DNA of 64,000 bases. It comes from Camillea tinctor (lineage: Eukaryota > Ascomycota > Sordariomycetes > Xylariales > Xylariaceae). The translations under genes and the position numbers were made by a program. The notes under the pieces were generated by a model that was not told the origin of the DNA, searched no databases, and saw only the letters and a list, made by a program, of their open reading frames with translations. Location: the NCBI GenBank assembly GCA_022578605.1, contig MU394118.1:165119-229118 (forward strand). The letters run 5' to 3'. This document shows positions 11,999 to 24,318 of the stretch, in pieces; within the stretch, counting starts at the first letter, position 1; each line of letters starts with the position of its first letter.

Positions 11999-12746
11999 GA
12001 ATGAATTGCGAAATACCTATCCTATGTAGGGCCGAGGTTTATTTTGAATCATTGCTAGTGAAATAGGTGTGCCCATCGCCCAACACTTCAGTCCAATTCT
12101 GTCCAGTGGGAAAAGGAACATACGAGATGACATCAGCTTGAGATACTCGCTTTTACTATTGATATACATTCTATGCATCTTATGCGCTAGATTGGGTCGG
12201 TCAGTAACGTAACATAATCCCTTCTTTAGCTACCATTGGATAGCACGGTACAGAAAAGACTGGAGAGGTTGAGAATCTTGGAAATTCCTTGGTATAGCTA
12301 AGGTAAGTGCGGGGAGATATTACACCCATCGTGGGAGCCCACCCTGTCTCCATATATATCTATTGGACGAGGATATTTCCATCGTATCCCTATCAATGGA
12401 ATTTGTACTGTCCAGGTCTCGAGGTTCATTCATAGCTAAGTATGGTGGGGAGCTATGAAGAATAAGACTATTACCCTATAGGTTTACATAGATACGTAAT
12501 ATTCGGGCTATATTTCTTGCTCTTAGCCAGTCACTTTGGCTTTGAATATTATTCATGAACTCTCACAACCAAAAGGCCGAACTAATATTTAATCCAGGCC
12601 GACTTTGAAACGTAACAACTAGTAACTTAATGTCATATTCGACAACACAACTTAAGAAAGGAAATAAATATAAGTACGATAGCAAACACCTCCTTTTCAA
12701 ACTATATACAGGTTACTCACTCACCCATCCACCTAATACCAATCCC
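11999..12746. other. intergenic spacer
   Basis: Lies upstream of the MetE-like gene and downstream of the lactonase gene (both on the minus strand), so it should hold the MetE-like promoter. AT-rich, with no coding signal noticed. Confidence 0.5.
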
Positions 12747-13987
12747 CTAATCGACCCATACCACTGCACTCAACCCATCCTCCTGCTGCGGCGTCCCGGG
12801 CGTCGCAATTTTCAGATCAGCCAGTAACTCTCCCAGCTTGCCCGTCTCTGGATCCCGCGCAATGATGGCAACATTACTGCTCGTCTGGCCCCCGATAGCC
12901 ACTAAGTCGCCGGCGCGGTTAATCGAGAACGTGCGGGGGAACCAGGCGTGCGCGTTGGTGGCCTCAAGCCAGGCGATCTCGCCCGTCGCCGGGTCGATAC
13001 TGTACGTGGCCATCGAGTCCTGCTCCGCGCCAAACGTCTCGTCGGCTCGGTTCGCCGCGTACAGGAAGTTGCCCGACGTGTGCACTTCGGCGGCCTTGGA
13101 CCCGTCGGGCGCGGCGCTGACGCCGTCAGCGTACGTCGCTAGGGTCTGCGTCTTGTCGAGCGTGAGACACCCGTCTTCCGGGTAGGACACCGTCCATGCG
13201 GAGACTGTGTTGCCGAGCTCGTTCACCGTGTACAGCATTTGCACTGAGCTCGCCTCGCCATCGGGCGTCCAGAAGACGCCATGACGTGGGCCATCTCCGG
13301 GGTCCGCTTGACCCGGGGCACAGGCAGTTAAATTCCCGGTGGCGGCGTCAATGCTGAATATGCGGACTAGGTCCGCTCCGAGATCAGGCACGATGAGGTA
13401 ACGCCCGCTGGGGTCGACCTGCGCGGCGTGCGGATGCGGCGCGTTCTGTCGCTCGGTAGGGCCGGGCTCAGCCATTTCAAATTTCAGCTGCTGGAGAACG
13501 GTAGCTCCCTCAACAAGGGGAAGCTCATAGGTTGTCAATGTCGAAGGGTCACTGTTATTTGTGTGAGCAATAACATTACGACGCTTGGTATAATGGCTTA
13601 CTATTCAACTGTAGCGACAAACCCGCTGCCGGCATCACCGCCAAAGGGTGTCCCATGAACGCTAGAGCCGTTTGTTGTGAGCTGTCCGGCTTGCGTCAAT
13701 GCACCATCTTCTTCCACCTTATACGCTGATAGAATCCCACTTCCCGTCCATTCCTCGTCGATGCAATACACCGTCTGAGACGGCGAGTCTAAATGTAGCC
13801 ATGCGGGCAGTGTCCCGCAGCCTGGAACCGAAGACGTGATTGTCAAACTGGGTTCGTCTCCGTCATTTGAAAAGGAGAGCGAGTAGATATCACCGGTGTA
13901 ATGGGAAACAAGCAAGTTCGCCCCAAGCGCGCATGGCAGCATACGAAGAGCAACCGGAATGATTGATTTTAAAGGGGCCATTGTCAA
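12747..13987 (-). CDS. secreted lactonase-type beta-propeller (carboxy-cis,cis-muconate cyclase-like)
   Basis: Two exons, 13602-13987 and 12747-13551, separated by a 50-bp intron (GTAAGC..AATAACAG), give 396 residues. After a hydrophobic leader (IIPVALRMLPCALG) comes NLLVSHYTGDIYSLSF, the typical first blade of the seven-bladed lactonase family (PF10282). Later blades contain PHPHAAQVDPSGRYLIVPDLGAD, LYTVNELGNTVSAWTV, EVHTSGNFLYAANR and FSINRAGDLVAIGGQ. The H-P-H-A segment and the Glu/Arg of the later blades match the muconate cyclase branch, which closes 3-carboxy-cis,cis-muconate to its lactone in aromatic-acid breakdown. The leader suggests secretion, so this paralogue may act on an extracellular substrate; a 6-phosphogluconolactonase-like role is the alternative. 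Confidence 0.85.
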
Positions 13988-15824
13988 TCGCTGATAGCAG
14001 AAGAAACATGCAAAAGACCGTACCGCGACAAAAACTAAGGAAGCGAGAGGAAGTAAAAGAGAGAAAACAGAAAACTAAGAAAGACACTTCATTAACGATG
14101 CGAGAATAATAGTCTCTGATGTATCACACTGCAGAGCATCATGAAGAAACGTTACTTACCACACAATAACCCCCATTGCTATTACATATGTACTATAAGG
14201 GCAGTGTGAGGAGCCACCTTACATCTTCTCTCTACTTCTGCTAAGGGCTAAGACGAGATAATGTCGCTAGAACCGCCGAGCAAAACGCTGTGTCAGATCA
14301 AGCTCCGTGGGCGGAATTGGAAATCTGCCGGAAGATCATCCCGATTGTGCGACGTTCCGGACATGAGGATTCGTGAATTGGACTACCCGCGACAGGGGTT
14401 TATGAGCCTGATTTGGCTACCATTGCCTGCATGTCCCCCCACAGCTGAATGAAGAAAGGCTGTGAGTTTATCTGTGTGTGGAATCTGTGGGGTCTTCTCG
14501 CTCTCATACTATTGACGGAGTCTTTCATGACATTTTTTAAACTGAAGACATAAGAATTATTCCGTCAGCGTTTTGCTTATACCTAACCTATTTGATACGG
14601 CCCGTTATGGCGCCCGGACCGACATGTGTCGATCACGATATACCAATGTACTAAGATTTATCGAGATGCTTTTTCTACGTTAGTTTCCGCCACAGACTCG
14701 AAAGTACCCATTCATTAAATATCCAACACGCATCCCAAGTCACGATACTTGGGGTGCAGGAGCATTGGCAAAACACTGGTCCCAGTTATTGGGGTTCGGA
14801 TAAGTGAATTACGACGTGACTTTTCATGTTCACAGGTGACCAGGGAATTTTTCCGTACAAGTGAACGTTGGCACATGGCGACATTCGGCTGGTTCCGGCG
14901 CGAGGTTACTTGGTGACCATATCGCACATAACTCTGGGGTAAAACCGGGTAATTTGCCTTCGCTTAGGCGGCTCTTTGGAGCATGTGCTAATATGGCGCA
15001 AGACGTTCCGTAGGATCTAATCTAGGCGGCTCCTGTGACAGGCGTAAGAGCAAGGTTATCACAAGTCTATACGACGGGAAACTTCACGACTATTCCGCTA
15101 GAAATTATCGTCGGGCGCGCCGTTTCTCGTGTGGGACAGTTAGTCATAACGAGTACGGGTAGCTTGGCGATCTCTTGGTAAACATTCAGCGTGGATGGTC
15201 AACAATAAGCGCTCGGGTTCCTGAGAACCATGGAGATGTAGGCAGATCTCGTAGCCGCCAAGACACGATAGCTTCAGGACGCGGCGTGTATTGAAACGCA
15301 TGAGTCAGCTCCGCGTCTAAGACTGCCGACGATGGTCTTGGCATATAGGCTGTATAGCGATGTACGACCTTACAGCCGAGGCGTGGGAAAGCCGAAAGAA
15401 CTCCACGATCATCAGTCTGGCCCTGACTGAGTTATCTCGGGAGATTACACTCGCCTCAGGGCCGCTATATCGGGAGCGGCTGCCATTGAAATTGCCGTTC
15501 TATCTGGAGCCGATAGTTAGGTACCTAGATAACAAGAGGCTTGCTCGTAGAGGCCAAGGCTATGCAGATATTAAGAATCGGCCCATATTACCGTAAGCAC
15601 GCTTAAACCGCATATCTACACCTTGTTTAGTATGGTCATATGCTAACATTAAGTGAGTTCATCGTTCGAATGATCGTTCGAGACGTCTTAATATGCGAGG
15701 TGGAGCTAGCCGCGCGAGAAGCAATGATCATCCGGGGAGGACTTCAAAGACTCGCAACTCCCCCCGTATCTGACGAGAGTTTCTCGAAGGACCCAAACTC
15801 TTTCCTATCAAGACATTTGACAAC
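13988..15824. other. divergent intergenic region between the lactonase and FAD-oxidase genes
   Basis: About 1.8 kb separating two divergently transcribed genes for secreted enzymes. A purine-rich leader lies just upstream of the lactonase start. The short open frames (for example 15360-15596 on +) resemble no family I know and have no supporting signals. Confidence 0.45.
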
Positions 15825-17410
15825 ATGAAAGCTACAGGTTTTAGCGTAGCACTCCTAACAGCACTCAGTCGAGCAGCCGTTCTCGACAAACGGGCTGCTC
15901 TAGAGGAATGTCTCTCGGCCGCCTCAACTGCAGTCGACGCAGTCGGCTCAGACGACTGGAAGCTTGATGCCGCACCCTTTAACGAGCGGCTCACATACAC
16001 TCCTATAGCAATAGCCGTACCGACCTCGGTAGAGCAGATCCAGAGTGCCATCTCGTGCGGTGCCAAGTTGGGATACAAGGTTACACCAAAGTGTGGTGGA
16101 CACAGTTATGCTTCTCTCGGTCTCGGGGGGGAAGATGGCCATCTTGTGATCGAGCTAGATCGTATGCATACAGTCAAGCTAGACACCGAGACGAATATAG
16201 CAACGGTGGAATCTGGCACGAGGCTAGGTCACTTAGCCGCAGAACTCTTTGCCCAGGGGAACCGTGCTATATCTCACGGAACGTGTCCGGGGTGAGTGTA
16301 GTGAGAAATGCTCTTCCTTGATAGGTGAAAACTAATAGATTAGTGTTGGCATATCGGGACATATTCTCCACGGTGGCTACGGCCTCAGTTCTCACACTAG
16401 AGGTCTAGCATTGGATTGGGTTAAAGGGATCAATGTTGCTTTGGCGAATGGGTCACTCGTCCATTGCTCGGAGGACGAGAATCCCGACCTCTTTTGGGGC
16501 ATGCTTGGTGCAGGTTCCAATTTCGGCGTCGTCACGTCGTATGAACTTAACACATTCGAAGCCCCTGCGAACGTGACGTGGTTCATTGCGATGCTGCCAC
16601 TGAAGAAAGATAATGCTGCCGCTGTCTTGGAAGCACTAGAGGATTACACGTTAAATGTGATGCCGGCCGAGCTCAATATGCGTGTTTTTGCTACGTCGCG
16701 TTATACGCAACTAGAGGGTGCATATCAGGGCAGCAAGGCAGACCTCGAGACTGCTCTTGCGCCCCTTCTTAACAAGACTGGAGGCACGCTAGCACAGGCG
16801 CAAGAGACAGATTGGATTGGTAGTCTCGAACACTTCGCCACGACTAAACTGAACCAAACCCATCCTTATAAACAGGTAAGCTAGCCATGCCCTAGTGCCG
16901 GTAGACATTTGTTAATCTAGCATGCAGCAAGAGAACTTCTACAGCAAAAGCTTGGAGCTCAAGAGCCTAACCGGGCTTGTGGGAAAGAACTTTGTCGATT
17001 ACTGGTTCGACGTGGCCAAGAACCAGACGATGTTCTGGTACTTCCAGCTCGATTTGCAAGGGGGTACGAACTCAGCCGTGTGGAAGGCTGACCCGGCGAA
17101 GTCGTCGTATGCGCACCGTGACAAGTTGTACATACTTCAACTATATCAGCGGGCGACAACTGGTGCGATTCCTCCTGAAGGGATCAAGTTCTTTGATGAC
17201 TGGGTAGCCAAAACAACGACTAGTCTTCCTTTGACCGAGTGGGGAGTTTATTTCAACTATCCCGACACGAGTTTGAACCGGACAATAGCACAAAGGATGT
17301 ACTGGGGCGAGAACCTGCTCAAGTTGCAGAAACTTAAGGGCAAATATGACCCCAAGGAATTGTTCTACTACCCTGTGTCGCTCAACCCGGTAGTCGAGCC
17401 AGAGCTGTAA
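15825..17410 (+). CDS. secreted FAD-linked oxidase (BBE-like, bicovalent flavin)
   Basis: Three exons, 15825-16291, 16344-16875 and 16928-17410, with 52-bp introns, give 493 residues. An N-terminal signal peptide (GFSVALLTALSRAAVLDKR) ends in a Lys-Arg site. The FAD-binding (PCMH-type) domain carries KCGGHSYASLG, where H93 is the expected 8-alpha-histidyl FAD attachment residue. GTCPGVGISGHILHGGYG gives C154, the 6-S-cysteinyl partner. Both attachment residues present means a bicovalently bound flavin. The C-terminal BBE motif region is present (YDPKELFYYPVSLNP), and several N-x-S/T sites suit a secreted protein. Family members oxidise carbohydrates, alkaloids or polyketides with O2; the substrate here cannot be called. 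Family length is about 480-510 residues, so the gene looks complete. Confidence 0.92.
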
Positions 17411-18285
17411 TAAGAGTAATAGGGTGGATCTAGCATATCATCAGTCCTAGTCTTGAGTACTACTACTTACTTGCTTAACCTACCTAGTAGGTAGGGTTGG
17501 AGAGGGGACAGGGGGACAGCATACCTTTTGTTGGGAATACAAATATTTCTTTTTGTACATTTCTGTCTATTTCCATATCGCCTGATGTGCCATTTAAAAG
17601 TAGTGAAGAAATATTTTTTAATTGTACTGATGTTATGATAGGAGTAAAAAAGGAGAAGATCGTGATAAGTAGTAACCTAGTAATGATTGGAGAAGGGATC
17701 GAATTAGTTGTAGGAAGGTTAGTTGTGCCTACGTGATGAGGTAGGTTAGTACCCCTAGTCATGTATTGGAACCTCCCGCTACTTATGTTGGACTACCTAT
17801 ATTTAGGTACCCTGTCCAATGCTTGACGCTTGGACCATTTGCATATTCTCCTTAAACCCCAACCCCCTGTGCCCCTGCACTGTCAGATAAAGTGCGGATA
17901 CATACATAATATGTAGGTTAGTCAGGTAACTCTAAAGTTCACCCTTTACACTACATACTCCGTACCTAGTTCCATGTATCTATATCTACATACTCTACCT
18001 AGGTATGTATTAGCCTTACATCTAACCAATCCATCGAGGCTTTGCTTTCTTTTCTCTTCTCTCCTCCTACTTCAATATATTTCACTTTATCGTTCGCCGC
18101 CATACTCCCGCATGCACCTCCTTTCCCAACAAACCTATCAACGTCGTATTCTCTCAAAATCTGCCTTTCTCACACTCTTTATGCTTAAGGTTATAGGTTA
18201 TAGGTTATGGTATTGATAATACCAGTCTTGCGCTCTTAAGATTACCCGAGTTTCACTCGAACTTCAAGATCGATATTCGCCTTGC
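17411..18285. other. intergenic spacer with TACCTAGGTA-type motifs
   Basis: Contains the FAD-oxidase 3' region and the promoter of the PLD-like gene. CTACCTAGTAGGTAGG-type motifs lie near 17480 and CTACCTAGGTATG near 17996. A short tandem GGTTATA repeat is at about 18188-18210. An open frame at 17497-17736 is not supported. Confidence 0.5.
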
Positions 18286-19809
18286 ATGGCTTCTTTGTCT
18301 CGTTTTAGTGAGCCCTGGATAGGTGCCGTTAAGTCTCGACGGCAAGATGGGAATCCCGAATTTCCCGATTATCCTCTCTCTGATCCCCAGTCTCTGATCA
18401 GTACATCTTGTCCCCAGTCCTTCCAGACTGGCACAGGCGCTTCAATATACACCCAGTCGCTGCTCCCAGCAATATTAACTGCTAAGAATGAAGTCATCCT
18501 CGTGACTTGTTTCTGGGCCCCATCATCTACCCTAACGGCTCTGAAAGAGACGTTAGAAGAGCTCGCCTCAGTACGCCGCAAACGCATCCAGAACCAGCAC
18601 GCAGCAGGCCCAGATGGGGATATCGTAACTCCCTTGAGAATTCGTATATGTTTTTCGTCTAGATCTTTCTTGCAAAAGCTGTTTCACACATCTTCCAAAG
18701 ATGGCTTTATTTACCCCCCATCCACATGGACAGCTCAGCTCGGGTTGCCAAGCCAGGGCATCTTGGAGGCTGGTCTCATCAATCTCCAAGTAAAGAGTCT
18801 GTTTTTTCTGCCTTTTAGTGTGATGCACCCCAAGTTTCTCATTGTCGACCGCCAAAGAGCATGGCTTCCCAGCTGCAACGTGAGTTGGGAGCCGTGGTTG
18901 GAAGGATGTGTGGAGATGACCGGTGACGTGGTATCCCACTTGATGACCTTTTATTATAGTGTCTGGGAGGCCCATTCAAGTGAAGAACCAGCAGCAGATG
19001 CTCCCCGGCGAGTTGGTATGCAATTCACATCCACACCATCCAGGCCGCCTAGCCCTGGCAGTCTTGGCTTAACTTCAATCAAGAGCCCAGCCAGCCATTT
19101 CGCACATCTTGGTGGCGAGAATGCCGTTCCAACAATACTGTTGCCCTCGTCCCATCATCGAAACCCCATGTTTCGCCCTCTACCTTGGCATAGATCCCCG
19201 GCGCCCCCACGAACCCCGTTGAATTGTGCTATCCTACGGTTGGTGGAAATGGCCGAGAGCTCTATCTACATGCAAACTCCGAATTTAACATCGGTCACCG
19301 TGGTAGATGCGGTTTTGGTCGCGCTCGATCGAGGAGTTGACGTTGATATAGTGACGAGCAAAGGGATGATGCTTCTGGAGCAGATTGTCACGGCTGGGAC
19401 CACTACTTCCTTGTGCCTTAAATCCTTTATAAAACGATACAGGAAGCGTCAACTAGCTCAAGTGCAGAGGCAAGGTACCCAATCTAGCAGCGGTTCAGAC
19501 GCAGCCATTGATCTAGAGGCCCAGCCACCGCAACTCGGGTCGCTTACAATCTCGTATTTTCACCCCGACCCAACGCAAAAGTCCAGAGGGGTCAAAGAAG
19601 AACCTGTTCATTCGCATCTTAAACTTACCATCGTAGATGATCAGTACACGGTGCTTGGTTCCGGAAATATGGATCGTGCAAGCTGGTTCACAAGTCAGGA
19701 ATTAGGAATCCTGTTTCAGTCCACCTCCTTTGTGAAGACCATACGCGAGGTTGTTGGCGAGGCTCTTAAGGATAGACTCGATCCAGTATTCGATTCGGCA
19801 TTATGCTGA
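18286..19809 (+). CDS. phospholipase D-like (two HKD motif) protein
   Basis: One uninterrupted exon of 507 residues. The two half-sites of the PLD superfamily are both complete: H181-P-K183-FLIVD188 followed by a substrate-proximal NVSWEPW, and H444-L-K446-LTIVD451 followed by GSGNMDRASW. The two histidines give the covalent phosphohistidine intermediate and the proton donor. The region between (about 240-310) is Pro/Ser-rich and likely disordered. There is no PX, PH or C2 domain and no clear transmembrane helix, so this is not the large yeast-type PLD1. It resembles the small fungal PLD/cardiolipin-synthase-like proteins. The substrate could be a phospholipid or another phosphodiester. All catalytic residues are present. 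Confidence 0.9.
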   Translation: MASLSRFSEPWIGAVKSRRQDGNPEFPDYPLSDPQSLISTSCPQSFQTGTGASIYTQSLLPAILTAKNEVILVTCFWAPSSTLTALKETLEELASVRRKRIQNQHAAGPDGDIVTPLRIRICFSSRSFLQKLFHTSSKDGFIYPPSTWTAQLGLPSQGILEAGLINLQVKSLFFLPFSVMHPKFLIVDRQRAWLPSCNVSWEPWLEGCVEMTGDVVSHLMTFYYSVWEAHSSEEPAADAPRRVGMQFTSTPSRPPSPGSLGLTSIKSPASHFAHLGGENAVPTILLPSSHHRNPMFRPLPWHRSPAPPRTPLNCAILRLVEMAESSIYMQTPNLTSVTVVDAVLVALDRGVDVDIVTSKGMMLLEQIVTAGTTTSLCLKSFIKRYRKRQLAQVQRQGTQSSSGSDAAIDLEAQPPQLGSLTISYFHPDPTQKSRGVKEEPVHSHLKLTIVDDQYTVLGSGNMDRASWFTSQELGILFQSTSFVKTIREVVGEALKDRLDPVFDSALC

Positions 19810-21293
19810 TAAAGATTATCAGCAAGCACCAATCCTCCCCTCCTCGTTGAAAGAGATCTAGATAAATATCGGGTACCATGGATTGTTTTTTCCTAGCCTT
19901 ATTTGTTCCCTTAATGGTGTGAAATCAAGATGCAAGTGAAATCGTACAAGGGCTGGAGTTACAAAGACTTGTCGATGAATCTATATCCTCTTCAAGTTGC
20001 ACGCGCTCGAAGAATGACCCCCAAATTCCGATTGGGGATGAAGGCGCAGAAGCTCTCGTGACCCTCGGACCGAGGACAGTCTAGAGGTCTAGAGCCGTAT
20101 TCCCGCGATCATCAATTCCACTCGGCAATTAGACCGACCGGTCATCAGGCTAAGAAGGGTTAGGCGCCCACTGCTAGACATGACTTGAAGCTGTTGCCCC
20201 CCACAGAGTTGTAGAGATGCAAAAAGACTATACATTACTCCGCGTGTGACTTGCTATCGACGAGCTTGGCATGCATACCGGCCTCCCTATTCACAGCCTT
20301 GCCGGACTCTGCCGAGCGGCGGTTGGCTGCATTTCACCGTTCCAGCTAGAAGGGTCTTATCGAAACGACGCGGCCTTTTCTGCAGTTGGTATCTAGGTTA
20401 GTGTATAAAACAAGTTTGTTGATAATTGGACCGCCACATGCAGCATCAAACAACTTAATTTGAGCTGAGAACCTGCAAACTTTTAGGAATTTCCCAAATG
20501 GATATCCAATATTCCTTTGTCCTGTACCCCAAGCCTTGACTCATAGTCATTCATCCAGTTGCAACATCGGGTACACAATATGATAACATAGCAGGAAGGC
20601 TAAGAAAACAGTTCTTATCATTAACCCATGGGTTATGTGGCGTGCTTACGGCCTCTTTTACGACGATATCCTCCTGAACTAATTGGCTCGCCAGTAAGAA
20701 AATACGCAGTACAACATTTGACTATCGGTTGATAGGCGGTCAGCTTCTACACCGGCCATCTGAAACAGACTTAGAAAAGGAAAAGCATATTAGATCACAA
20801 CATACACTATCCTCGGCTGCACCGACGCATTCCATAAAGTGAATGACTAAATGTACATACACTATCGAGTGAATCTACGCTATCACCCCTAGAACCGTAA
20901 CCCCTCCCCCCAGGGCCAAGGCACTGGGCAATCACGAAGCTAAACCCGGCAGGGAATCTGATGCAGTATCTGTATATAATATCCACTTACAGTGTGCTAA
21001 TAAAGGCCGCAATAAAAACTCCCAAGTCGTTCTGTCAGCGGTCCTTGTGTACTTCACTTATTGACATTCAGAAAAGCACATGACTCGATCTAAGGCCGCA
21101 TCTCTTCAGTTGACTGACTCTCCCTGTTGCTGAAATCGGGCTGACTGTGTAGTGAAATAACACCTCATGGATAGTTACGCAATAACAACACTCGCCCTTT
21201 TCTGATTCAAAGGGAAGCCCTCCGTATTTGGGTACAACTACTGAGTAATCACCTCACGGCATCCATTTTAAGACCAGGTCAACGAAACAAGAT
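19810..21293 (+). promoter_or_regulatory. upstream region of the permease gene with GATA cores
   Basis: A long 1.48 kb leader region before the permease ATG. It holds several GATA cores within about 270 bp: CTTATC at 20356-20361, TGATAA at 20420-20425 and 20581-20586, and CTTATCA at 20614-20620 (TGATAAG on the other strand). HGATAR sites are bound by AreA/NIT2 nitrogen regulators in filamentous fungi, so nitrogen control is a reasonable inference. Site density alone is not proof. Confidence 0.35.
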
Positions 21294-23079
21294 ATGGCTT
21301 CGACGGATTTCGAAATCTCGGCCCATTCTGGTGCGGTGTACCGAAGCAACAGCCACGAAGATGGCGAGAAGATGTCGACTGATGTTGCTAGCTTCCGGGT
21401 CCACAAGGCCGACGGAACGCATCGGAACCTCAAACCACGTCACATCCAGTTGATCGGAATAGGAGGTACAATCGGTACAGCCCTGTTTGTACAGATCGGC
21501 CGAGCCTTGCTTGAGGGCGGTCCGGGGAGTCTTTTCATTGCCTTTTCAATCTGGTGCACCGTGATCCTCGGCATTACTATGTCGATGGCGGAAATGGTCA
21601 CTTACTTGCCCATCTCTTCGCCGTTTATCCGATTTGCTGGCCGTTACGTCGATGAGGCCCTTGGGTTCGCGGCCGGCTGGAATTTCTTCGTGTTTGAAGC
21701 CGCGCTGGTGCCTTTCGAAATCACTGCGTGCAATTTCATCATCCATTTCTGGAGCGAAGCTGTGCCTACGTGGGCGATTATTGCCATTGTGCTCGTGTTA
21801 TATGGACTTATTAACGTGCTGGCGGTTGGGTTCTACGGCGAAACCGAATTCTGGGCTGCTCTCGGCAAGGTTGTCCTCATCGCCGGACTCATCGTGTTCA
21901 CCTTTATAGTCATGGTGGGTGGGAATCCGCACCACGATGCATTCGGATTTCGATACTGGTATTCGCCAGGTTCCTTCGCCGAGTACTACACCACCGGTGC
22001 CCTTGGTCGCTTCCAGGGCTTCATACAATGCTTTATCCAGGCATCCTTCACTATTGCAGGCCCAGATTATGTTTCAATGGCTGCAGGTGAAGCGATCAAT
22101 CCTCGTGTGGTTCTGCCCAATGCATTCAATGCCGTCTTCTACCGTCTAACGGCATTCTTCATGCTCGGGTCTCTCTGCGTCGGCATCCTTGTGCCATATA
22201 ACGACCCAACCATGACAGCTGCTTTCACTAATGGCGCCCCAGGTGCTGCTGCCTCGCCCTACGTCGTTGCCATGGACCGCTTAGGTATACCGATTTTGCC
22301 GCACATCGTCAACGCCTTAGTCCTGACAGCAGCATTTTCTGCTGGAAACAGTTATGTTTATTGTGCATCTCGATCACTCTACGGATTGGCCCTAGATGGC
22401 AAGGCTCCTAAGTTTTTGACGAAGTGCGCCAAAAACGGAGTGCCTATTTACTGTGTATCTCTTGTGTTGCTTATCGCGTTGCTGGCATTCCTACAGGTGA
22501 GCCAGAACGCTGCTGTCGTGCTAAACTGGTTTGTTAGCTTGGTCACTGCATCTCAACTCATCAACTTCAGTGTCATATCGGCTACGTATATATACTTTCA
22601 TCGTGCCCTGCGAGCCCAAGGTATTAGTCGTGATTCACTGCCTTATAAAGGTTTTCTGCAGCCGTACACAGCTTACTACAGCCTCACCGCGACGTTCATT
22701 ATGACTTTTATAGGTGGCTATACTGTCTTTTTGCCCGGCAACTGGAATGTCCCCAACTTCCTATTTTCGTAAGTTATGGGCGTTACCTGAATTTGTCAAC
22801 GTCCCATAAGTCACTGCTAACGCAAATCAATATGTAGGTACACCATGATTGGCGTGTGCCCAGTTCTTTACGTCGGGTGGAAGATCATCCACAAGACTCG
22901 GATTCATCCTCCGGACTTGGTGGATCTGCACAAGGATCTCGAGGAAGTCGAGGAGTATACGAATAACTTCGTTCCAGTACCACCTAGGTAAGATTTATCG
23001 ATAATGATCCCAAGAAATGTTGTTTACTGACTGTTGTAGAAATGCTGTCGATAAATGGTTCAACAAGCTCTTTAGCTAG
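21294..23079 (+). CDS. amino-acid permease (YAT/AAT family)
   Basis: Three exons, 21294-22768, 22838-22987 and 23040-23079, give 554 residues. The first intron has a TGCTAAC branch, and the last coding exon is only 40 nt. The cytosolic N-terminus of about 45 residues leads into LKPRHIQLIGIGGTIGTALF, the hallmark first-helix motif of the APC/YAT transporters. Twelve hydrophobic segments follow. TM3 contains GFAAGWNFFVFEAALVPFEI, the TM6 region contains FTIAGPDYVSMAAGEAINPR, and AFSAGNSYVYCASRSLYGLA is near TM8. The C-terminal tail DLVDLHKDLEEVEEY is acidic, as in permeases down-regulated by ubiquitination. It should import amino acids with protons at the plasma membrane; proline or other neutral amino acids are possible but not decided by sequence. 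Confidence 0.93.
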
Positions 23080-23589
23080 CCATAGCATGTTACGCATTGA
23101 CAGTTTAGATGTACACTTAAAGGTGAAACTAGACTAGATCTGAGTTCATAACTCGGAATAAATATGAGCGTTTAGAATTATCAATTTGTGCAATTGAGAT
23201 CATGGTTTTTCGTGACGATAATGCTACTATACATTGCGAAGACTAAGCTAGAGTGTAGTACTCATAACGAATGACCGAAATGAAATGAGTCCATATTAGT
23301 ACATAGCATGTTCCTTTCACTGTCCAGAAAGTGAATAGAAAAGTATCGACTGGACACTTGTGCTGTTCTTGCATCTTGGCCGCTCTATAAATAGGGGGTA
23401 TCCGAGAATCTTCTCAGCACAAAAAATAAACGTCATTATGAAATGCAAGGAGTCATCCCAGATTAATGATATGGATAGTATTTAGTTCTAGCCGCGTAGG
23501 ATTACTCTAATCCGCATCTAAGCATATACATAGAAATTACATAACGCTGCCATAATCCCCCCACCCATTTCTCTGCTCCTACTTACTCT
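23080..23589. other. convergent intergenic spacer
   Basis: Tail-to-tail region between the permease gene and the DUF2293 gene. An AATAAA lies about 75 bases after the permease stop. Nothing else recognised. Confidence 0.5.
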
Positions 23590-24318
23590 CTATCTTCCTT
23601 TCCTCTTCTCTCTCTTCTCAGCCCTCCTCCCTCCTCTACTCTTCACCTCCCCCCACTCCCTAGCCACCTCCTCCACCTTCTTCCACGTCCTCTCCCTCGC
23701 CCCCTCCCTATCCTCCCTCCCCGACCGAAGCAAGTCATCATACCCCGTATGCACATGCCGAATGTACGCCCGCACCGCCAACCGCGCCCTAACCTGCACC
23801 CCTTTCCCGCCCTTCCCCGTCCCCGACCGCCCCACCCGCCCCGCCCCCTTCCGCATCGTCCAGTCCAGCACCCCGCTTTCCAGCTCGTCCCGCGGCACGC
23901 GCGGGAAGCAAGCCACCACCGCGTCGCGGAACGCGTCCCGCAGGTTCGTGTCGCGGCGCGCTACCTCCTTGCGCCGCGCGGGGAGGGTCGCGCGGTGCGA
24001 GCGCAGCACGGAGGCATAGATCGCGATGGGCACGCGGAGGCCGGTGGAATTGGAGGGGGAGAGGGAGGAGGAGGAGGGAACGACGACGTAGAGGGGTTGG
24101 TGAGCGAGACGGGTTTGCGAGCGGCAGTGCAGGGTTATGTAGCGGTTCCCTTTGGGGACGAAGGTATAGCCTGCTGGTAGGGGGGTTTGGGCCGAGACGA
24201 GGATGTCTTCGGTGTTTGCGAGTGGTGTGGGTTGGGGTTGTTGTGTTGGTTTGCGGGAGCGGGGGGGTTGATTATTGTTTTTGTGGCGATGTTGATTTGG
24301 TTTCATTTTTTGCGACAT
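23590..24318 (-). CDS. DUF2293 domain protein
   Basis: A single exon of 242 residues. Residues 1-40 are a Lys/Arg/Gln/Pro-rich tail. The domain starts at about residue 46 with PLPAGYTFVPKGNRYITLHCR, the usual DUF2293 opening. It continues through GLRVPIAIYASVLRSHRAT, LRDAFRDAVVACFPRVPRDE, GAGRVGRSGTGK and LAVRAYIRHVHTGYDDLL. The last 40 residues are again strongly basic (SRGGRRAEKREKRKGR), suggesting a nucleic-acid-binding or nuclear protein. The family is conserved across filamentous fungi and has no established function. The strong GC bias of the sequence generates a long shadow frame on the + strand. Confidence 0.88.
   Translation of the reverse strand: MSQKMKPNQHRHKNNNQPPRSRKPTQQPQPTPLANTEDILVSAQTPLPAGYTFVPKGNRYITLHCRSQTRLAHQPLYVVVPSSSSLSPSNSTGLRVPIAIYASVLRSHRATLPARRKEVARRDTNLRDAFRDAVVACFPRVPRDELESGVLDWTMRKGAGRVGRSGTGKGGKGVQVRARLAVRAYIRHVHTGYDDLLRSGREDREGARERTWKKVEEVAREWGEVKSRGGRRAEKREKRKGR

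Noticed and set aside
15360..15596. 78-codon open frame on + between lactonase and FAD oxidase
   Set aside because: No family resemblance and located in a presumed promoter region.
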